A stretch of DNA of 64,000 nt from Hippasteria phrygiana. Lineage: Eukaryota; Echinodermata; Asteroidea; Valvatida; Goniasteridae. The first letter of the stretch is position 1. Every line of letters begins with the position of its first letter. Under the pieces are notes generated by a model. It had not been told where the DNA came from and ran no database searches. It saw only the letters and a program-made list of their open reading frames with translations. Positions 1-11,042 of this stretch are shown here, in pieces. Where the stretch lies: the NCBI GenBank assembly GCA_037893225.1, contig JAZGUH010000198.1, positions 1 to 64,000 of the forward strand, written 5' to 3'. The position numbers were made by a program, and so were the translations under genes.

Positions 1-1730
1 CAAAAATTTACACATTTGGAAACCTACGTTATTAGTTGTGACGTTGACGAAGGGGTACGAGTATGCCAGCTTTAAAGCAATGATGTGATATATGATAACA
101 TTTATTTCAATTTGAGAATAAATGGCCCATCGGAGTGGTTTTCTTGCCAATTACCGTCATATTTACGATGCTTTTATTTTGAACCAAAATTCCAAACTAA
201 TAAAATAGGAAAAGATTTTAAAAGTATGTAGGCCCCCTAACAATCCTTTAATATTGCTGAATTGAGTAATACCATTATTCCATGCTATTATGGTCAAGTT
301 TTGACCGAAATATACACACGATACAACTTTGCAAAACTGCTCAGCATGCGATACCATAACGCTGTGCAATGTCACGTTACAACGACGACGTTTGCAGGTA
401 CATCTAAAAGACAACGGACAGGTCATCGTGCCCGTTGGAGGCACCAGTCTACGATTTTCTTCGTCTATATGGTGCACGCAGAAATCATTAAAATTAGTGC
501 CTTCGATTACCTTCCAAGCTTACTCGCGCTTAAGGCCCCTGCGTGCGATGTCGGACAACAAAGCCGACGTTGCTTGCCCTAGTTTTGATGGAAGGTAACC
601 ATGATACAGATGCTATACTCGGTGCATTGAGGATGATGTCCTTTTTGTGATCCCCAAGTTTGGCCGGCGTGCACAAGTAGCACGTGTTGAGAAAAACGCC
701 GAGTGCGTTGTAGTAACTGCAGTGGCGTAGCCAGGCTCTTCCTAGAGGGGGTAAACGGGGGGGGGGGGGGGGGTGACTATTTTCAAGGGGGGAAATTCGA
801 CTTTGTTAAATAGGTCCACGCTATAGTAACGCATATCTACACTACAGATGGCGAAAATCCCAATTTTCCCAGAGGGGGGGAGAGTTCCCGCCTTGGCTAC
901 GCCACTGGTACTGCAGATGTTGCAGTGCACTGTAGGATACTTCCCGCAGCAACCGGCTCAGCGGGTCGCTCACTTGGGGCCTGGCGCGAGTAAGCACGAA
1001 TGATGACGTCAAACAAATCGAACGATGTCGCGCCAGCGCGAGTAAGCTCGGGGAAAGTAATCGAACGCGCTATTCATGTGGTACTGTTAGGGTTAATGAA
1101 ATATAGAATGATTTTTAATTGCCCGACTGACCTCTTTAGTCATCCCGTTTTGATCTTTGACGAAATTCAAAGACGAACCGTCAACGCCGTACTTCACCCG
1201 GTACTCGGTTACCCATTGGTTGTTGGAATCCGCGCGGCCTTGAGTGATCAGACCAGTGATGGCGATCCGGGTGGTGAAGTCGACCTGTATCCACGGACTG
1301 ACGTCATCGGCCTTTGCCGACCAACCAGACGCATAACCTGTCCAAACCAATCACAAGACTTCGTGTGAGATATGAATGGGTGCTACACGTCAACCATATA
1401 GAGGGTGTGTTTACGCGTACTAGTTAGTCGTGGCTCAACTTCCCCATGCATGCGGACGCGAATACGTATTGCTGAATATAAGATATTGCGACACCCCACC
1501 CCTAAACAATCCCTTGTGCGCCATTGCTCACACTCCTTTGGTAATTTGTGCTGACGCCGCCCTTCCCTGTCTAGCCACGCCCCTGATAAAGAGTCACATA
1601 CCCTGGATATTCAACCGTGCTCTGGACGGTGCATGATGTTTTGGACTGTAAGAGGAAGAGGCCGTGATGCGTTCATCCGGGATGGTTCCATCCTTCATAC
1701 CAAGGGGAGACCCCTTGGGACAAGTAACAC
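1..1730 (-). pseudogene. F5/8C gene copy A, 5'-truncated and running off the left edge
   Basis: Minus-strand copy of the cluster gene. Exon 2 is 1730-1602 (129 nt, after AG, before GTATGT) and exon 3 is 1337-1132 (206 nt, before GTCAGT). Both are open and nearly identical to copy B. Exon 4 would lie just left of base 1, because the first bases here match the intron immediately upstream of exon 4 in the other copies. No exon 1 exists. Homology to the gene stops at about 2426 inside intron 1, and beyond that lies the promoter and exon 1 of copy B on the other strand. It therefore has no signal peptide and no promoter of its own, and is most simply a truncated product of inverted duplication. 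It could still serve as a donor for gene conversion. Its intron keeps a ~21-bp segment near 2258-2280 that copy B has lost and copy C keeps. Confidence 0.75.
720..907. mobile_element. hAT-like MITE, same insertion, in copy A
   Basis: CAGTGGCGTAGCCAGG end at 720 and CTACGCCACTG end at 907, with poly-G/C tracts between. This is the palindromic counterpart of the element in copy B. Confidence 0.65.
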
Positions 1731-2426
1731 CTGTACAAACAGAATACAAATGGAGTGGAGTTTGCTTACATTTCGTAAGATTTCGATGAAATTATGGATC
1801 GATAAATTACCAACCCTCCACTTGCAATGTTCCGATGACCCCCCCCCCCCCCCCCCCCCCATTTTAATACTTTTAACTGGAAAGTAATTCGAGCGAGCTA
1901 GACTCATTTTGTTGGATTGGGTTGGGTTGGGTTGTGTACCCAACTTCCAACGGCCTGAATTTCGTTGGGAAAAATGGAAACCATCCAGTGTCTGGGAAAA
2001 ATGTACACATTCCAGAAAAGGTTTCGTTGGATGAAAATTGATTTCAAGTAAACAAAATGAATTTGTTGATTTACCAAGTGCGAAACCCCCGAAGACGGTC
2101 GGACCAGATTGACTGAAACGTCAACTTTTTACCTCCGTTTCCTCCAAGAATCACTCCTCATTTTCTAGTTATTTACAGCACGTGGTATATCCGCAAACAT
2201 TTCTCTCTAGTTTCACTGAAAAGGTAAATGGAAGGCAAATGCCATTTCTCAAACCTTGGCCGCTTCCAATTTTAGGTCCTATATGGGGCTAAATCTGGGG
2301 TTCAATTCTAAATGTACAATGTATATACAAAGTCTTTCATTTGACTGGGTCCCAAGGCGAAATTTCTATATTAAGAAGCTTCAGATTGGCAATGTAGCTA
2401 GAGAATAGCTGGAAACAAGGCCCCCC
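1731..2426 (-). repeat. Intron 1 remnant of copy A (end of left palindrome arm)
   Basis: No coding signal of its own. This is the reverse complement of B intron 1 (about 3158-3817), including a G/C homopolymer run at 1840-1860 and a short run of repeated CAACC-type pentamers near 1915-1935. Alignment to the other arm ends at about 2426, next to a GGCCCCCC run. Confidence 0.7.
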
Positions 2427-2706
2427 GAATCACGTGATATAGTAACAGTCTCTTTGGTCTGGAGAATTCAAAGTTAAAATGTGCCAAGCATTTGGAGCAA
2501 GTCAGTGTACCAGATGTTAATCAAATTTAACTCGCAAGACCTATCGCGTTCGAATCGCGTCAACGCAGCTTGTGAATTATTGTCCAATCACATCAAATAT
2601 AATTCTACGTGAAATCCCAGACAAAACAAAAAAAACCCACACAATTCGCATAGGCGTGGTTAACTCGTAAACGGCGATAGGTCAACTCCTGTCTCATTGT
2701 CCTTAA

Positions 2707-2823
2707 GGATTAAGACTTCACTTGGAATTGAATTCTTGTTGAGGATTAAGACTTCACTTGGGATAGAATTCCTGAGTGCTCTTTTGTACAGTCACAAAAT
2801 AAGCGCGGGGTTTCATATAAAAA
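2707..2823 (+). promoter_or_regulatory. Core promoter of copy B (35-bp direct repeats plus TATA)
   Basis: Two direct repeats of 35 bp (2707-2741 and 2742-2776) share GGATTAAGACTTCACTTGG. A TATA-like box, CATATAAAAA at 2814-2823, lies about 60 bp before the start codon. Copies C, D and F keep the same arrangement; copy E does not. The transcription start is inferred at about 2845. Confidence 0.6.
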
Positions 2824-2880
2824 CAGGTCTCGAACTGAAACCAAACCTGCCAACCTGACAAACTCCCTCAGCTGTTCACG

Positions 2881-5716
2881 ATGATGGTTTTCCTTGTAGC
2901 AACCTTTCTCCTGGTTGCCCGATGTTGCCTCGTCGGGGCTCAAGAAACTTGCCTGAAGAAGGCAGCGGTAGACGCCGCAATGGAGACGCTGCTTGAGCAG
3001 TTCAAACATGCGGCGGTGGCGGTCGTCTCATCGCTGGATACTTTTCAGTGCGATGGCTGTGGTAAGTTGAACACTTGGGCAAGAGATTTGACACCATTTC
3101 AGGAAAACGGGTCTTGCTTTGAAACGTACTTGGGCTATTTCTCAAATTCTGGCTTGGGGGGGCCTTGTTTCCAGCTATTCTCTAGCTACATTGCCAATCT
3201 GAAGCTTCTTAATATAGAAATTTCGCCTTGGGACCCAGTCAAATGAAAGACTTTGTATATACATTGTACATTTAGAATTGAACCCCCGATTTAGCCCCAT
3301 ACAAGGTTTGAGAAATGGCATTTGCCTTCCATTTACCTTTTCAGTGAAACTAGAGAGAAATGTTTGCGGATATACCACGTGCTGTAAATAACTAGAAAAT
3401 GAGGAGTGATTCTTGGAGGAAACGGAGGTAAAAAGTTGACGTTTCAGTCAATATGGTCCGACCGTCTTCGGGGGTTTCGCACTTGGTAAATCAACGAAAA
3501 TTCATTTTGTTTACTTAAATCAATTTTCATCCAACGAAACCTTTTCTGGAATGTGTACATTTTTCCCAGACACTGGATGGTTTCCATTTTTCCCCTCGAA
3601 ATTCAGGCCGTTGGAAGTTGGGTACACAACCCAACCCAACCCAATCCAACAAAATGAGTCTAGCTCGCTCGAGTTACTTTCCAGTTAAAAGTATTAAAAT
3701 GGGGAGGGGGGTGGTCATCGGAACGTTGCAAGTGGAGGGTTGGTAATTTATCGATCCATAATTTCATCGAAATCTTACGAAATGTAAGCAAACTCCATTT
3801 GTATTCTGTTTGTACAGGTGTTACTTGTCCCAAGGGGTCTCCTCTTGGTATGAAGGATGGAACCATCCCGGATGAACGCATCACAGCCTCTTCCTCTTAC
3901 AGTCCAAAACATCATGCACCGTCCAGAGCACGTTTGAATATCCAGGGTATGTGACTCTTTATCAGGGGCGTGGCTAGACAGGGAAGGGCGGCGTCAGCAC
4001 AAAAATTACCAAAGGAGTGTGAGCAATGGCGCACAAGGGATTGTTTAGGGGTGGGGTGTCGCAATATCTTATATTCAGCAATATGTATTCGCGTCCGCAT
4101 ACATGGGGAAGTTGAGCCACGACTAACTAATACGCGTAAACACACCCTCTATATGGTTGACGTGTAGCACCCATTCATATCTCACACGAAGTCTTGTGAT
4201 TGGTTTGGACAGGTTATGCGTCTGGTTGGTCGGCAAAGGCCGGTGACGTCAGTCCCTGGATACAGGTCGACTTCACCACCCGGATCGCCATCACTGGTCT
4301 GATCACTCAAGGCCGCGCGGATTCCAACAACCAATGGGTAACCGAGTACCGGGTGAAGTACGGCGTTGACGGTTCGTCTTTGAATTTCGTCAAAGATCAA
4401 AACGGGATGACTAAAGAGGTCAGTCGGGCAATTAAAAATCATTCTATATTTCATTAACCCTAACAGTACCACATGAATAGCGCGTTCGATTACTTTCCCC
4501 GAGCTTACTCGCGCTGGCGCGACATCGTTCGATTTGTTTGACGTCATCATTCGTGCTTACTCGCGCCAGGCCCCAAGTGAGCGACCCGCTGAGCCGGTTA
4601 CTGCGGGAAGTATCCCACAGTGCACTGCAACATCTGCAGTACCAGTGGCGTAGCCAAGGCGGGAACTCCCCCCCCCCCCCCCCCCCTCCCCTCTGGGAAA
4701 ATTGGGATTTTCGCCATCTGTAGTGTAGATATGCGTTACTATAGCGTGGACCTATTTAACAAAGTCGAATTTCCCCCCTTGAAAATAGTCACCCCCCCCC
4801 CCCCCCCCCCGTTTACCCCCTCTAGGAAGAGCCTGGCTACGCCACTGCAGTTACTACAACGCACTCGGCGTTTTTCTCAACACGTGCTACTTGTGCACGC
4901 CGGCCAAACTTGGGATCACAAAAAGGACATCATCCTCAATGCACCGAGTATAGCATCTGTATCATGGTTACCTTCCATCAAAACTAGGGCAAGCAACGTC
5001 GGCTTTGTTGTCCGACATCGCACGCAGGGGCCTTAAGCGCGAGTAAGCTTGGAAGGTAATCGAAGGCACTAATTTTAATGATTTCTGCGTGCACCATATA
5101 GACGAAGAAAATCGTAGACTGGTGCCTCCAACGGGCAGGATGACCTGTCCGTTGTCTTTTAGATGTACCTGCAAACGTCGGCGTTGTAACGTCCCACATT
5201 GCACAGCGTTATGGTATCGCATGCTGAGCAGTTTTGCAAAGTTGTATGTTTGTATATTTCGGTCAAAACTTGACCATAATAGCATGGAATAAATGGTATT
5301 ACTCAATTCAGCAATATTAAGGGATTGTTACATACTTTTAAAATCTTTTCCTATTTTATTAGTTTGGAATTTTGGTTCAAAATAGAAGCATCGTAAATAT
5401 GACGGTAATTGGCAAGAAAACCACTCCGATGGGCCATTTATTCTCAAATTGAAATAAATGTTATCATATATCACATCATTGCTTTAAAGCTGGCATACTC
5501 GTACCCCTTCGTCAACGTCACAACTAATAACGTAGGTTTCCAAATGTGTAAATTTTGGTATGTTTCATTTTCTCCCAGTTCACGGGTAACGCTGACAAGG
5601 ACACACACGTGACCACCACGTTTGCCACGCCCCTGCACGCCAGGTTTCTCCGCATCATGCCGACTAAATGGCATACGTTCTGTAGTATGAGATTCGAGGT
5701 GCTTGGTTGTCGTTAG
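2881..5716 (+). CDS. Secreted single-domain F5/8-type-C (discoidin) protein, copy B
   Basis: Four coding exons: 2881-3061, 3818-3946, 4213-4418 and 5579-5716 (TAG), with donors GTAAGT, GTATGT and GTCAGT, all acceptors AG, phases 1, 1 and 0; 217 residues. Residues 1-20 form a hydrophobic signal peptide, with likely cleavage at VGA|QE. Residues 21-60 are a short amphipathic Ala/Val-rich helix with Cys at its start (ETCLK) and end (QCDGC), suggesting oligomerisation or disulfide linkage. Exons 2-4 make one F5/8C domain: the opening GVTCP..PLGM.DGTIPDERITASS, the hallmark PWIQVDF strand with the following TGLITQGR, the FTGNAD turn, and closing RFEVLGCR. The opening and closing Cys form the usual domain-clasping pair. 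Such domains bind glycans or phospholipids outside the cell; the ligand here is unknown. The start is supported by the paralogues; B has M-M where the others have M-K. A D-to-G change (KAGDVSP) is specific to B. No AATAAA was seen in the first 300 bp after the stop. Confidence 0.85.
4643..4847. mobile_element. hAT-like MITE in intron 3 of copy B
   Basis: Inverted ends CAGTGGCGTAGCCA...TGGCTACGCCACTG surround poly-C tracts. It is flanked by a duplicated ~7-8-bp target (GCAGTAC/GCAGTTAC). The empty site, with one copy of that sequence, is visible in copy E near 37208-37222. The same insertion sits at the same intron position in A, C, D and F, so it predates their duplication. Confidence 0.7.
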
Positions 5717-7275
5717 ACATACCAACTGGAACTTTGGTGTATTTTCGAATGAGACGAGCATTGATTATTCAGAGACGTTGAAAAAACAGTTTTAGGGAGT
5801 AGTACACACACTAAATTGTTTCGGCATTTCAATAGATTCAGCAGTAAAAACTGCCTCAATTCGGACAGTTTTCAGACTGGCGCGACATTGTGTCACTTTC
5901 TCGGCAGATAAGGGCTCTGTAACGTCACATTTGGGGCAAACAAGTAGACTGTTATTGAGGTATATACCGTGGCTTGGTTCAAAAATAACTTTGTTTACAA
6001 TTTGTTTTACGAGGAAAGGTCACAATCTATAAGGACATACGATCGCCATTGATTGCACCCCAAAATGGCGTCGTCGCATCACCCTCATTGATGTAATGCT
6101 TTTAACTGATTTGGTATGCACTGATAATATACATTTTATTCCTTGAATATGGTGTTATATGCACTGTTAAGGTATAAAGCCCGATTGTGACATTTTAGTT
6201 GAGATTTATAAGATTTTGTTTGTTTTGTTATCGAAAACCATTTTAATGACTATGGGTTCCAGCCCATTTAATTTTTACACTTGCTTCATTTGGCTTGAGG
6301 GTCCCTTGTTACGTCTTTAAATTACCCCAACAAATATTGCTTACGGTGTTTCCACTTATGATTTCGAAAATTAGACGATTCATTATTCCAGTGTACATTG
6401 CTTTCATTCACCTTTTTAATATGTATTTACTTGATTACTGTATCGCCTGGTGTACTTGCTTGGAGGAGCCCTTATTTGCATGCATAATTAAAAGCATAGC
6501 TCTTTACAATCGCAAACTTTTTCGCACTTGTCGATTATCCAATGTGTTTACGGTGTTTCCATTCAATGTTTGATTAGTTACACTTCGAGGATGCGACCTG
6601 CCATACGTGATCAAATTTACCGGAAACCACTTCGTCAAATTGGGAGATCGCCAGCATTGTGAAAGTTGCAGTTGCACACCCAGGGGCGGAGATGGGAAGG
6701 GTGGTTCAGTCTCCCCAAGAGATTATTTTTAAGGCTTGTAGTTGATCAGCTTGCATAGATCTATTGATGCTAACTAGTATCATAAATGTTGGATGAAATG
6801 GCGTCTACAACGCCCTCCCCCTATCCCACCATATACATTTTCCGGGTAGATTTTTTTCGGGCTATTTTCTATGAAATATTTTTGAAATAGTGTCGATTAA
6901 AAATCAAATTTCCATGTATTCAGGTAAATTTAAAAAACGGTGCAAGCTGTTAGGGTAATTGCACAACCTTGAAAAATGAGTTCTATTTGGATGCAGTTAA
7001 AAGTTCAAATGAAGGCCACAATGCCCACCCACCCCCACCCCCTCCAATTCAATGTTGGGTTGGCAGTGTGTGCACCGTCACTTCAACATTGGATTGGGGG
7101 CGGGGAAGGGGGCGGACCACAATCAAAACTACTCGAGTAAATGCTTATCACTGACTGTGAAACTTCTCAAAGCAGTACACACATTGGATTGTTACACTGT
7201 TTACAAATCATGCGCGTTTGTTTCCTTTCGGTTCTAGTACTGCATACGACACAGTTGCGTTTTGCCAGCGACATT
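5717..7275. other. 3' flank of copy B
   Basis: Shared flank found after every copy of the gene (inverted after D and F). It has no recognisable gene. It carries a 92-codon open frame at 6295-6573 whose core recurs in the flanks of C, D, E and F, and a tract of CCACCCCC runs near 7025-7050. Similarity to the other copies ends at about 7275, where the unique transposon-rich insert begins. Confidence 0.6.
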
Positions 7276-7329
7276 TCTCCCATGGATAGTGTTGACTTGG
7301 AAAGAAGTTGAAACCGCGCATCACGCCTG

Positions 7330-7753
7330 TGCTGGGTTGTGCTTCCAGACGGAAATATATACGTCCTTCTATCACCTTGACCCTGAAATCCAAACTGGTC
7401 AAGCGGTGATTTGTAGGAACGCTGTTCTATACGACGCTAGCATTCAACAAACACATATCAAGAATGGTCATGAAAACTTTTTCCACTATTTCATCGACCT
7501 GTGATGGTGTGTGTAGTACTTGTGTGTAGATCTTCGGATCTGGACCAGTGCATGCTGCAGTAGCGAGGCCGTTTGTTGATATGCCCATGCACATCAATAA
7601 TGCGCAGAATGCCATCATTTCATGAGCAGTAGTTGGAGTCCAGGCAGGCTGATGATTGGTCTCTTTTACCATCGACTCCCGTGGCAGAAGAAAGTTGAAA
7701 GATCTGGAGGGGTGACAGTTGACTGAAATCTTCAGTACATCCAGTCTCTTCAC
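7330..7753 (-). pseudogene. piggyBac-like (PGBD/DDE_Tnp_1_7) transposase relic
   Basis: A minus-strand frame runs from 7753 to 7427, then continues through one stop to about 7330. The first part reads PTTAHEMMAFCALLMCMGI, like the early piggyBac segment in which an EM..F.GL..MGI pattern occurs. The later part, KVFMTILDMCLLNASVV then FRVKVIEGRI, resembles the late segment (K.F..LLD..L.NAY..., then FR..L..GL). The two regions are closer together than in a full transposase, so this is an internally deleted, stop-containing fragment. No inverted ends were found. The family call rests on motif recall, not alignment. Confidence 0.5.
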
Positions 7754-7872
7754 TGAGTCTCTTCATCCAGTCTCTTCAATTTCACAGGTGGTCGCATCGC
7801 TTGCTGTAGGAGTGCTTGCTTATTGCCATACTACGGAAGCGTAGAAGGGCCACAGGAAAGTAAAAAACAAAT

Positions 7873-7972
7873 CGCCGCGGCGAGTTACTATCTCGCCGCG
7901 GCGAGTTACTATCTCGCCGCGGCGAGTTACTATCTCGCCGCGGCGAGTTACTATCTCGCCGCGGCGAGTTAC
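7873..7972. repeat. 21-bp minisatellite, ~4.8 units
   Basis: Perfect units begin at 7873, 7894, 7915, 7936 and 7957 (the last partial). Each holds the self-complementary decamer CGCCGCGGCG followed by AGTTACTATCT. The period is a multiple of three, so one frame reads repeated AAASYYL, but no gene is evident. Confidence 0.9.
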
Positions 7973-8109
7973 CATGTCATTGAGGCACGACACGAGGCTC
8001 CTATGTGTTCTACATGGAGCCTATAGTTTAGAACCAACATTTATGGTTTGATAACATGGAGCGAGATGAACTCGCTGTAGTTTATTTTCGAACTTGTTTT
8101 CCAACAAAA

Positions 8110-9388
8110 GGAGATCGTGTTTATTCTTGACCAGAGACACGGTATAATCTTGAGCATTCGTACATCGAAGCGTGTGTTGAGACGGAACAAACTTTACTGC
8201 ACAAAACGCAAGACAGACCTATTGGAAGTGGTTTTTTTCATTGAAAAGGAACTTCGGGAATGCGGTAAGCTTCACGGGTACCGTACCGATGGATGCATAA
8301 TAGAGCACCGAAGTGATGACGTCATTGGCAAGTGATTGGCTGTTAAAAAATTAAGGAACAGTCGAAATTTACTTTTGTTTGGAACCAGTTGTCATGCCAA
8401 CTGACGTCAGACTTCGCTACTCTATAAATGCCTAAGGAATGGACGGGTAGTTAGCCAAGAAACGGTTCGCATGTTGTTACATATCCTGGACCCAGAGGGT
8501 ATTGCTATCCGTCGTGCCCGACGCTTGCGTCGTCGCCGCTATGCTAGTAATTGACCCAACTGGGTGTGGCACCTTGATGGCTACGATAAACTGAAGCCGT
8601 ATGGGATATCCATCAATGGATGTATTGATGGATTTTCTAGGTATGTTCTCTGGCTCGAGGCATATCATACAAACAGCAACCCAACCTTGATAGCTGGCTA
8701 TTTCATGATGAATGTACAGCTGCGCTGTGGATACCCTGCAATTGTAAGGGCTGACAGAGGAACCTAGAATGGCCACGTGGAAGTAATGCAAAAGGTAATG
8801 AGGCGCGACCACGCCGATCCCGCAGCTGGGAGCCGTTCCTTCGTTTATGGCCAAGAGTATTGCAAATCAGCGAATCGAGTCCTGGTTGTCAGTGTTCAGA
8901 AAGCAATGCTCTCAGCACTGGATGAACGTGTTTTCCGAGCTGACGGATGACGGAGCATTTAGCGCCGATTTTCTGGACAAGAATCTCATCTGCTTCTGCT
9001 TCCTGATGCTAGTTCAGGTAGAGGCATGTGTTGCATTATAATAATTCATGGGCGGCAATTTATGGACAACACGGGAGGGGGGGGCAAGGAGGACGGTGGT
9101 GGCGGGGTTGGGGGCAGGATATCAACTGACCACAGAGGGCGCTGTACTGATGTGTATGCTGGATGTATGTAATTTTTGTGTCGCCTAAACGAATGTTTTG
9201 GGGGGCACTTAATACCAGTCATGAATTATATCCGTGGGGCCCGTGTCTACCCTTGTGACATAGACGTGTACAAGCTGTGCTGTATCATAATGCTCGAACA
9301 CGGTTGGAATCAACCTTCGGACACTTACGAAGCCAAAGAACTCTACCTAAATTTACGACAGACTATCTTGGTAGAGCTTGACAATTGA
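8110..9388 (+). pseudogene. Broken integrase-core (rve/DDE) transposon gene
   Basis: Order of recognisable pieces: HGIILSIRTSKRVLRR and FIEKELRECGKLHGYR (8117-8335); LDPEGIAIRRARRLRRRRY then WHLDGYDKLKPYG, INGCIDGFSRYVLWL and VRADRGT (about 8480-8767); SIANQRIESWLSVFRKQC with LMLVQVE (8850-9030, another frame); a C-terminal piece at 9176-9388. This order matches a multicopy integrase-core family known from fish and cnidarian genomes, in which HIDGYDKLKP, GCIDGFSRK and NQRIE are conserved. At least two in-frame stops (in ASN*PNW and RGT*NG), a frame change near 8850 and lost sequence show it is dead. The catalytic acids in HLDGYD and VRADRGT are still visible. Confidence 0.65.
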
Positions 9389-9814
9389 TACGAAGACGTG
9401 ATGGTAACATCGATCACTCGGATTTGTTAAATAAGTAGCTCATTATGAAATTTAGGGAACCTGAAAGAGATGTCTACGTCACTCATTAAGGGCAATTCCT
9501 TCAAACGATCAGTTCATGTGGATGGATACCTTAGTCAATGTTAAGTGATCACAATTTAATCATCTATGCAATTTAGATCTAAACTATCACACGATGAATA
9601 ACAAGTGAATGAATTTTTTCGGTGCAGAACGTTTGTGAAAATGGCATTTACTGTCACACGATCGTGATAAGTACCGATATATCATATTAAGTTAATATGT
9701 TAACTATTGTTTTGGACCAGTTCAACTTAGTTTTTTTTGACAAGTCACAGATTTAGGCCCATGTTTATTTCTATGTAAAAATGTACTTTGCGAAAAATAT
9801 ATCGTATTTGCTTT
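9389..9814. other. AT-rich stretch without visible gene
   Basis: Nothing recognisable beyond AT-rich sequence between two transposon-related fragments. Confidence 0.6.
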
Positions 9815-10195
9815 TCAGGCCCAAGGCTTGTCACACTGCGCTCGGTTGTATACACATGGAATCAAAAGTGGCATCACTCTTTCGTGGACATCGCCCACTG
9901 TTTCGTGTTCAGCGACGTGATTGTGTGAGAAGTCTCTGAGTTCAAAAGTGCAACGGTCTGCCTTGATTTGTCTGGCAGATCGTCCGCCATGGAAGTATTT
10001 CTTAACCTCCATAATCACGACTTCTCGTGTTGCCGTGTTTAACACTGTTATCTTACGGGCACCACCTCCTGATCGACCTCTCATGGGCCTGCCCTCGTGG
10101 ACCCAGCTGACCTCGACCTTACGTGACTGTTTCTTAGCATTAATTTCTGTTACCTTTTTGGTGTTTGGTGGATCTTTGGCCTCTTGGACTTGAAG
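9815..10195 (-). pseudogene. Fragment resembling the N-terminal region of multicopy HECT-like genes
   Basis: Open on the minus strand from about 10195 to 9815. It reads VEVSWVHEGRPMRGRSGGGA, then RKITVLNT, KKYFHGGRSARQ, FELRDFSHN and ETVGDVHERVMPLLI. The order W.H..., GGG.R.., a Phe-Gly strand, DF..N and TV..L resembles a ubiquitin-like segment N-terminal to HECT-type domains in multicopy genes of fish and invertebrates. No HECT domain lies nearby, so at best this is one exon or a relic. It may have arrived with the integrase-like element. Family recall only. Confidence 0.35.
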
Positions 10196-10617
10196 TCTCT
10201 GTCAGATTTTTCTACCTCGGAGTCCGTGTCAAAGTCTATCCTTTCATCTTCCTTTCATCTTCCTCTTGATACTTTTGTACAGTTGCTTTGTCATGCCATG
10301 TATAGTTTCACTAGCACCTTGTCAGGCCCACGATTACGACCCTGAGGGGATTGACTATGGGTGGGATGATCATCTTCTCTCGACTTAATGACTATAGGCC
10401 CTACCTATAAGTATAAAATCGAAAAACAAAGCATCAGAAAATAATGCACCCATCTAAGTTAGATTTATATGTTCCTGTCATCAACTTGTTGAATACATTC
10501 ACTAACAGTATTGAAAGGGATAATAGTTTATATATATATATGTATGCACGACCTGTGGTGTGGCACAGAACGCAGCAGTGCCGGTGTAGTGTGAATTATT
10601 TGATGCACTCTAATTAC
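10196..10617. other. Unassigned stretch
   Basis: No gene or repeat recognised. A short TATATATATATG run lies near 10530. Confidence 0.5.
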
Positions 10618-10626
10618 GGACTCATC

Positions 10627-11033
10627 TAGTCTGGTTCCCAGACCAAAAGATTCTGACTATTTCTGATGACTATTTGGTCCGGTAGCCGCCAACGGTCACG
10701 TGACGAAAACTGGCAGAATTCTGCCAGTTTCCGAAAATATCCGAGGTTTTCCGAACTAGTTTTTGGTAACATTCGACTTTTAACGTTGATTTTCGCAATA
10801 ACAAAATGTCTGTCAGGCCCGTTACAGATCCTGGAATTTGAATTCTCAATTATCAAAAAAACTGAAAAATCAATGCCACACTCTTGCAGTATTTTGCCGA
10901 CTGGATTAAATTTGAACGATGCCACTGACGTCACTCGGACTAATTACGCACGTCATGATCTATTTTAAACCGCGGTAGCTACCTGACCTAAGATTTAGAC
11001 GTCAGGGAATCTTCAGGTCAGGGAACCAGACTA
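10627..11033. mobile_element. MITE with TAGTCTGGTTCCC ends and 9-bp target duplication
   Basis: Ends TAGTCTGGTTCCC and GGGAACCAGACTA flank 407 bp. GGACTCATC is repeated exactly on both sides (10618-10626 and 11034-11042). An 8-9-bp duplication is typical of hAT-type insertion. An internal palindrome, ACTGGCAGAATTCTGCCAGT, lies near 10710-10730. Inverted copies near 30694 and 63595 share one end but are cut off at their far end. Confidence 0.75.
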
Positions 11034-11042
11034 GGACTCATC

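Larger units (their letters stand above)
1..5545. repeat. A/B palindrome: two ~2.4 kb inverted arms, 0.73 kb spacer
   Basis: Bases 1-2426 read as the reverse complement of about 3158-5545, with only scattered substitutions, homopolymer length changes and one ~21-bp indel. The spacer 2427-3157 holds the promoter and exon 1 of copy B. The right breakpoint lies about 97 bp into intron 1 of B, which explains why A lacks exon 1. Confidence 0.85.

Noticed and set aside
1000..1368. 122-codon frame opposite exon 3, repeated at 4182-4550, 26580-26948 and 59492-59860
   Set aside because: Antisense shadow of the F5/8C exon, which has the recognisable protein and splice sites on the other strand.
2746..3009. 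87-codon frame reading MFELLKQRLHC, recurring near every exon 1
   Set aside because: Antisense of exon 1. The forward strand has the signal peptide, promoter and donor site.
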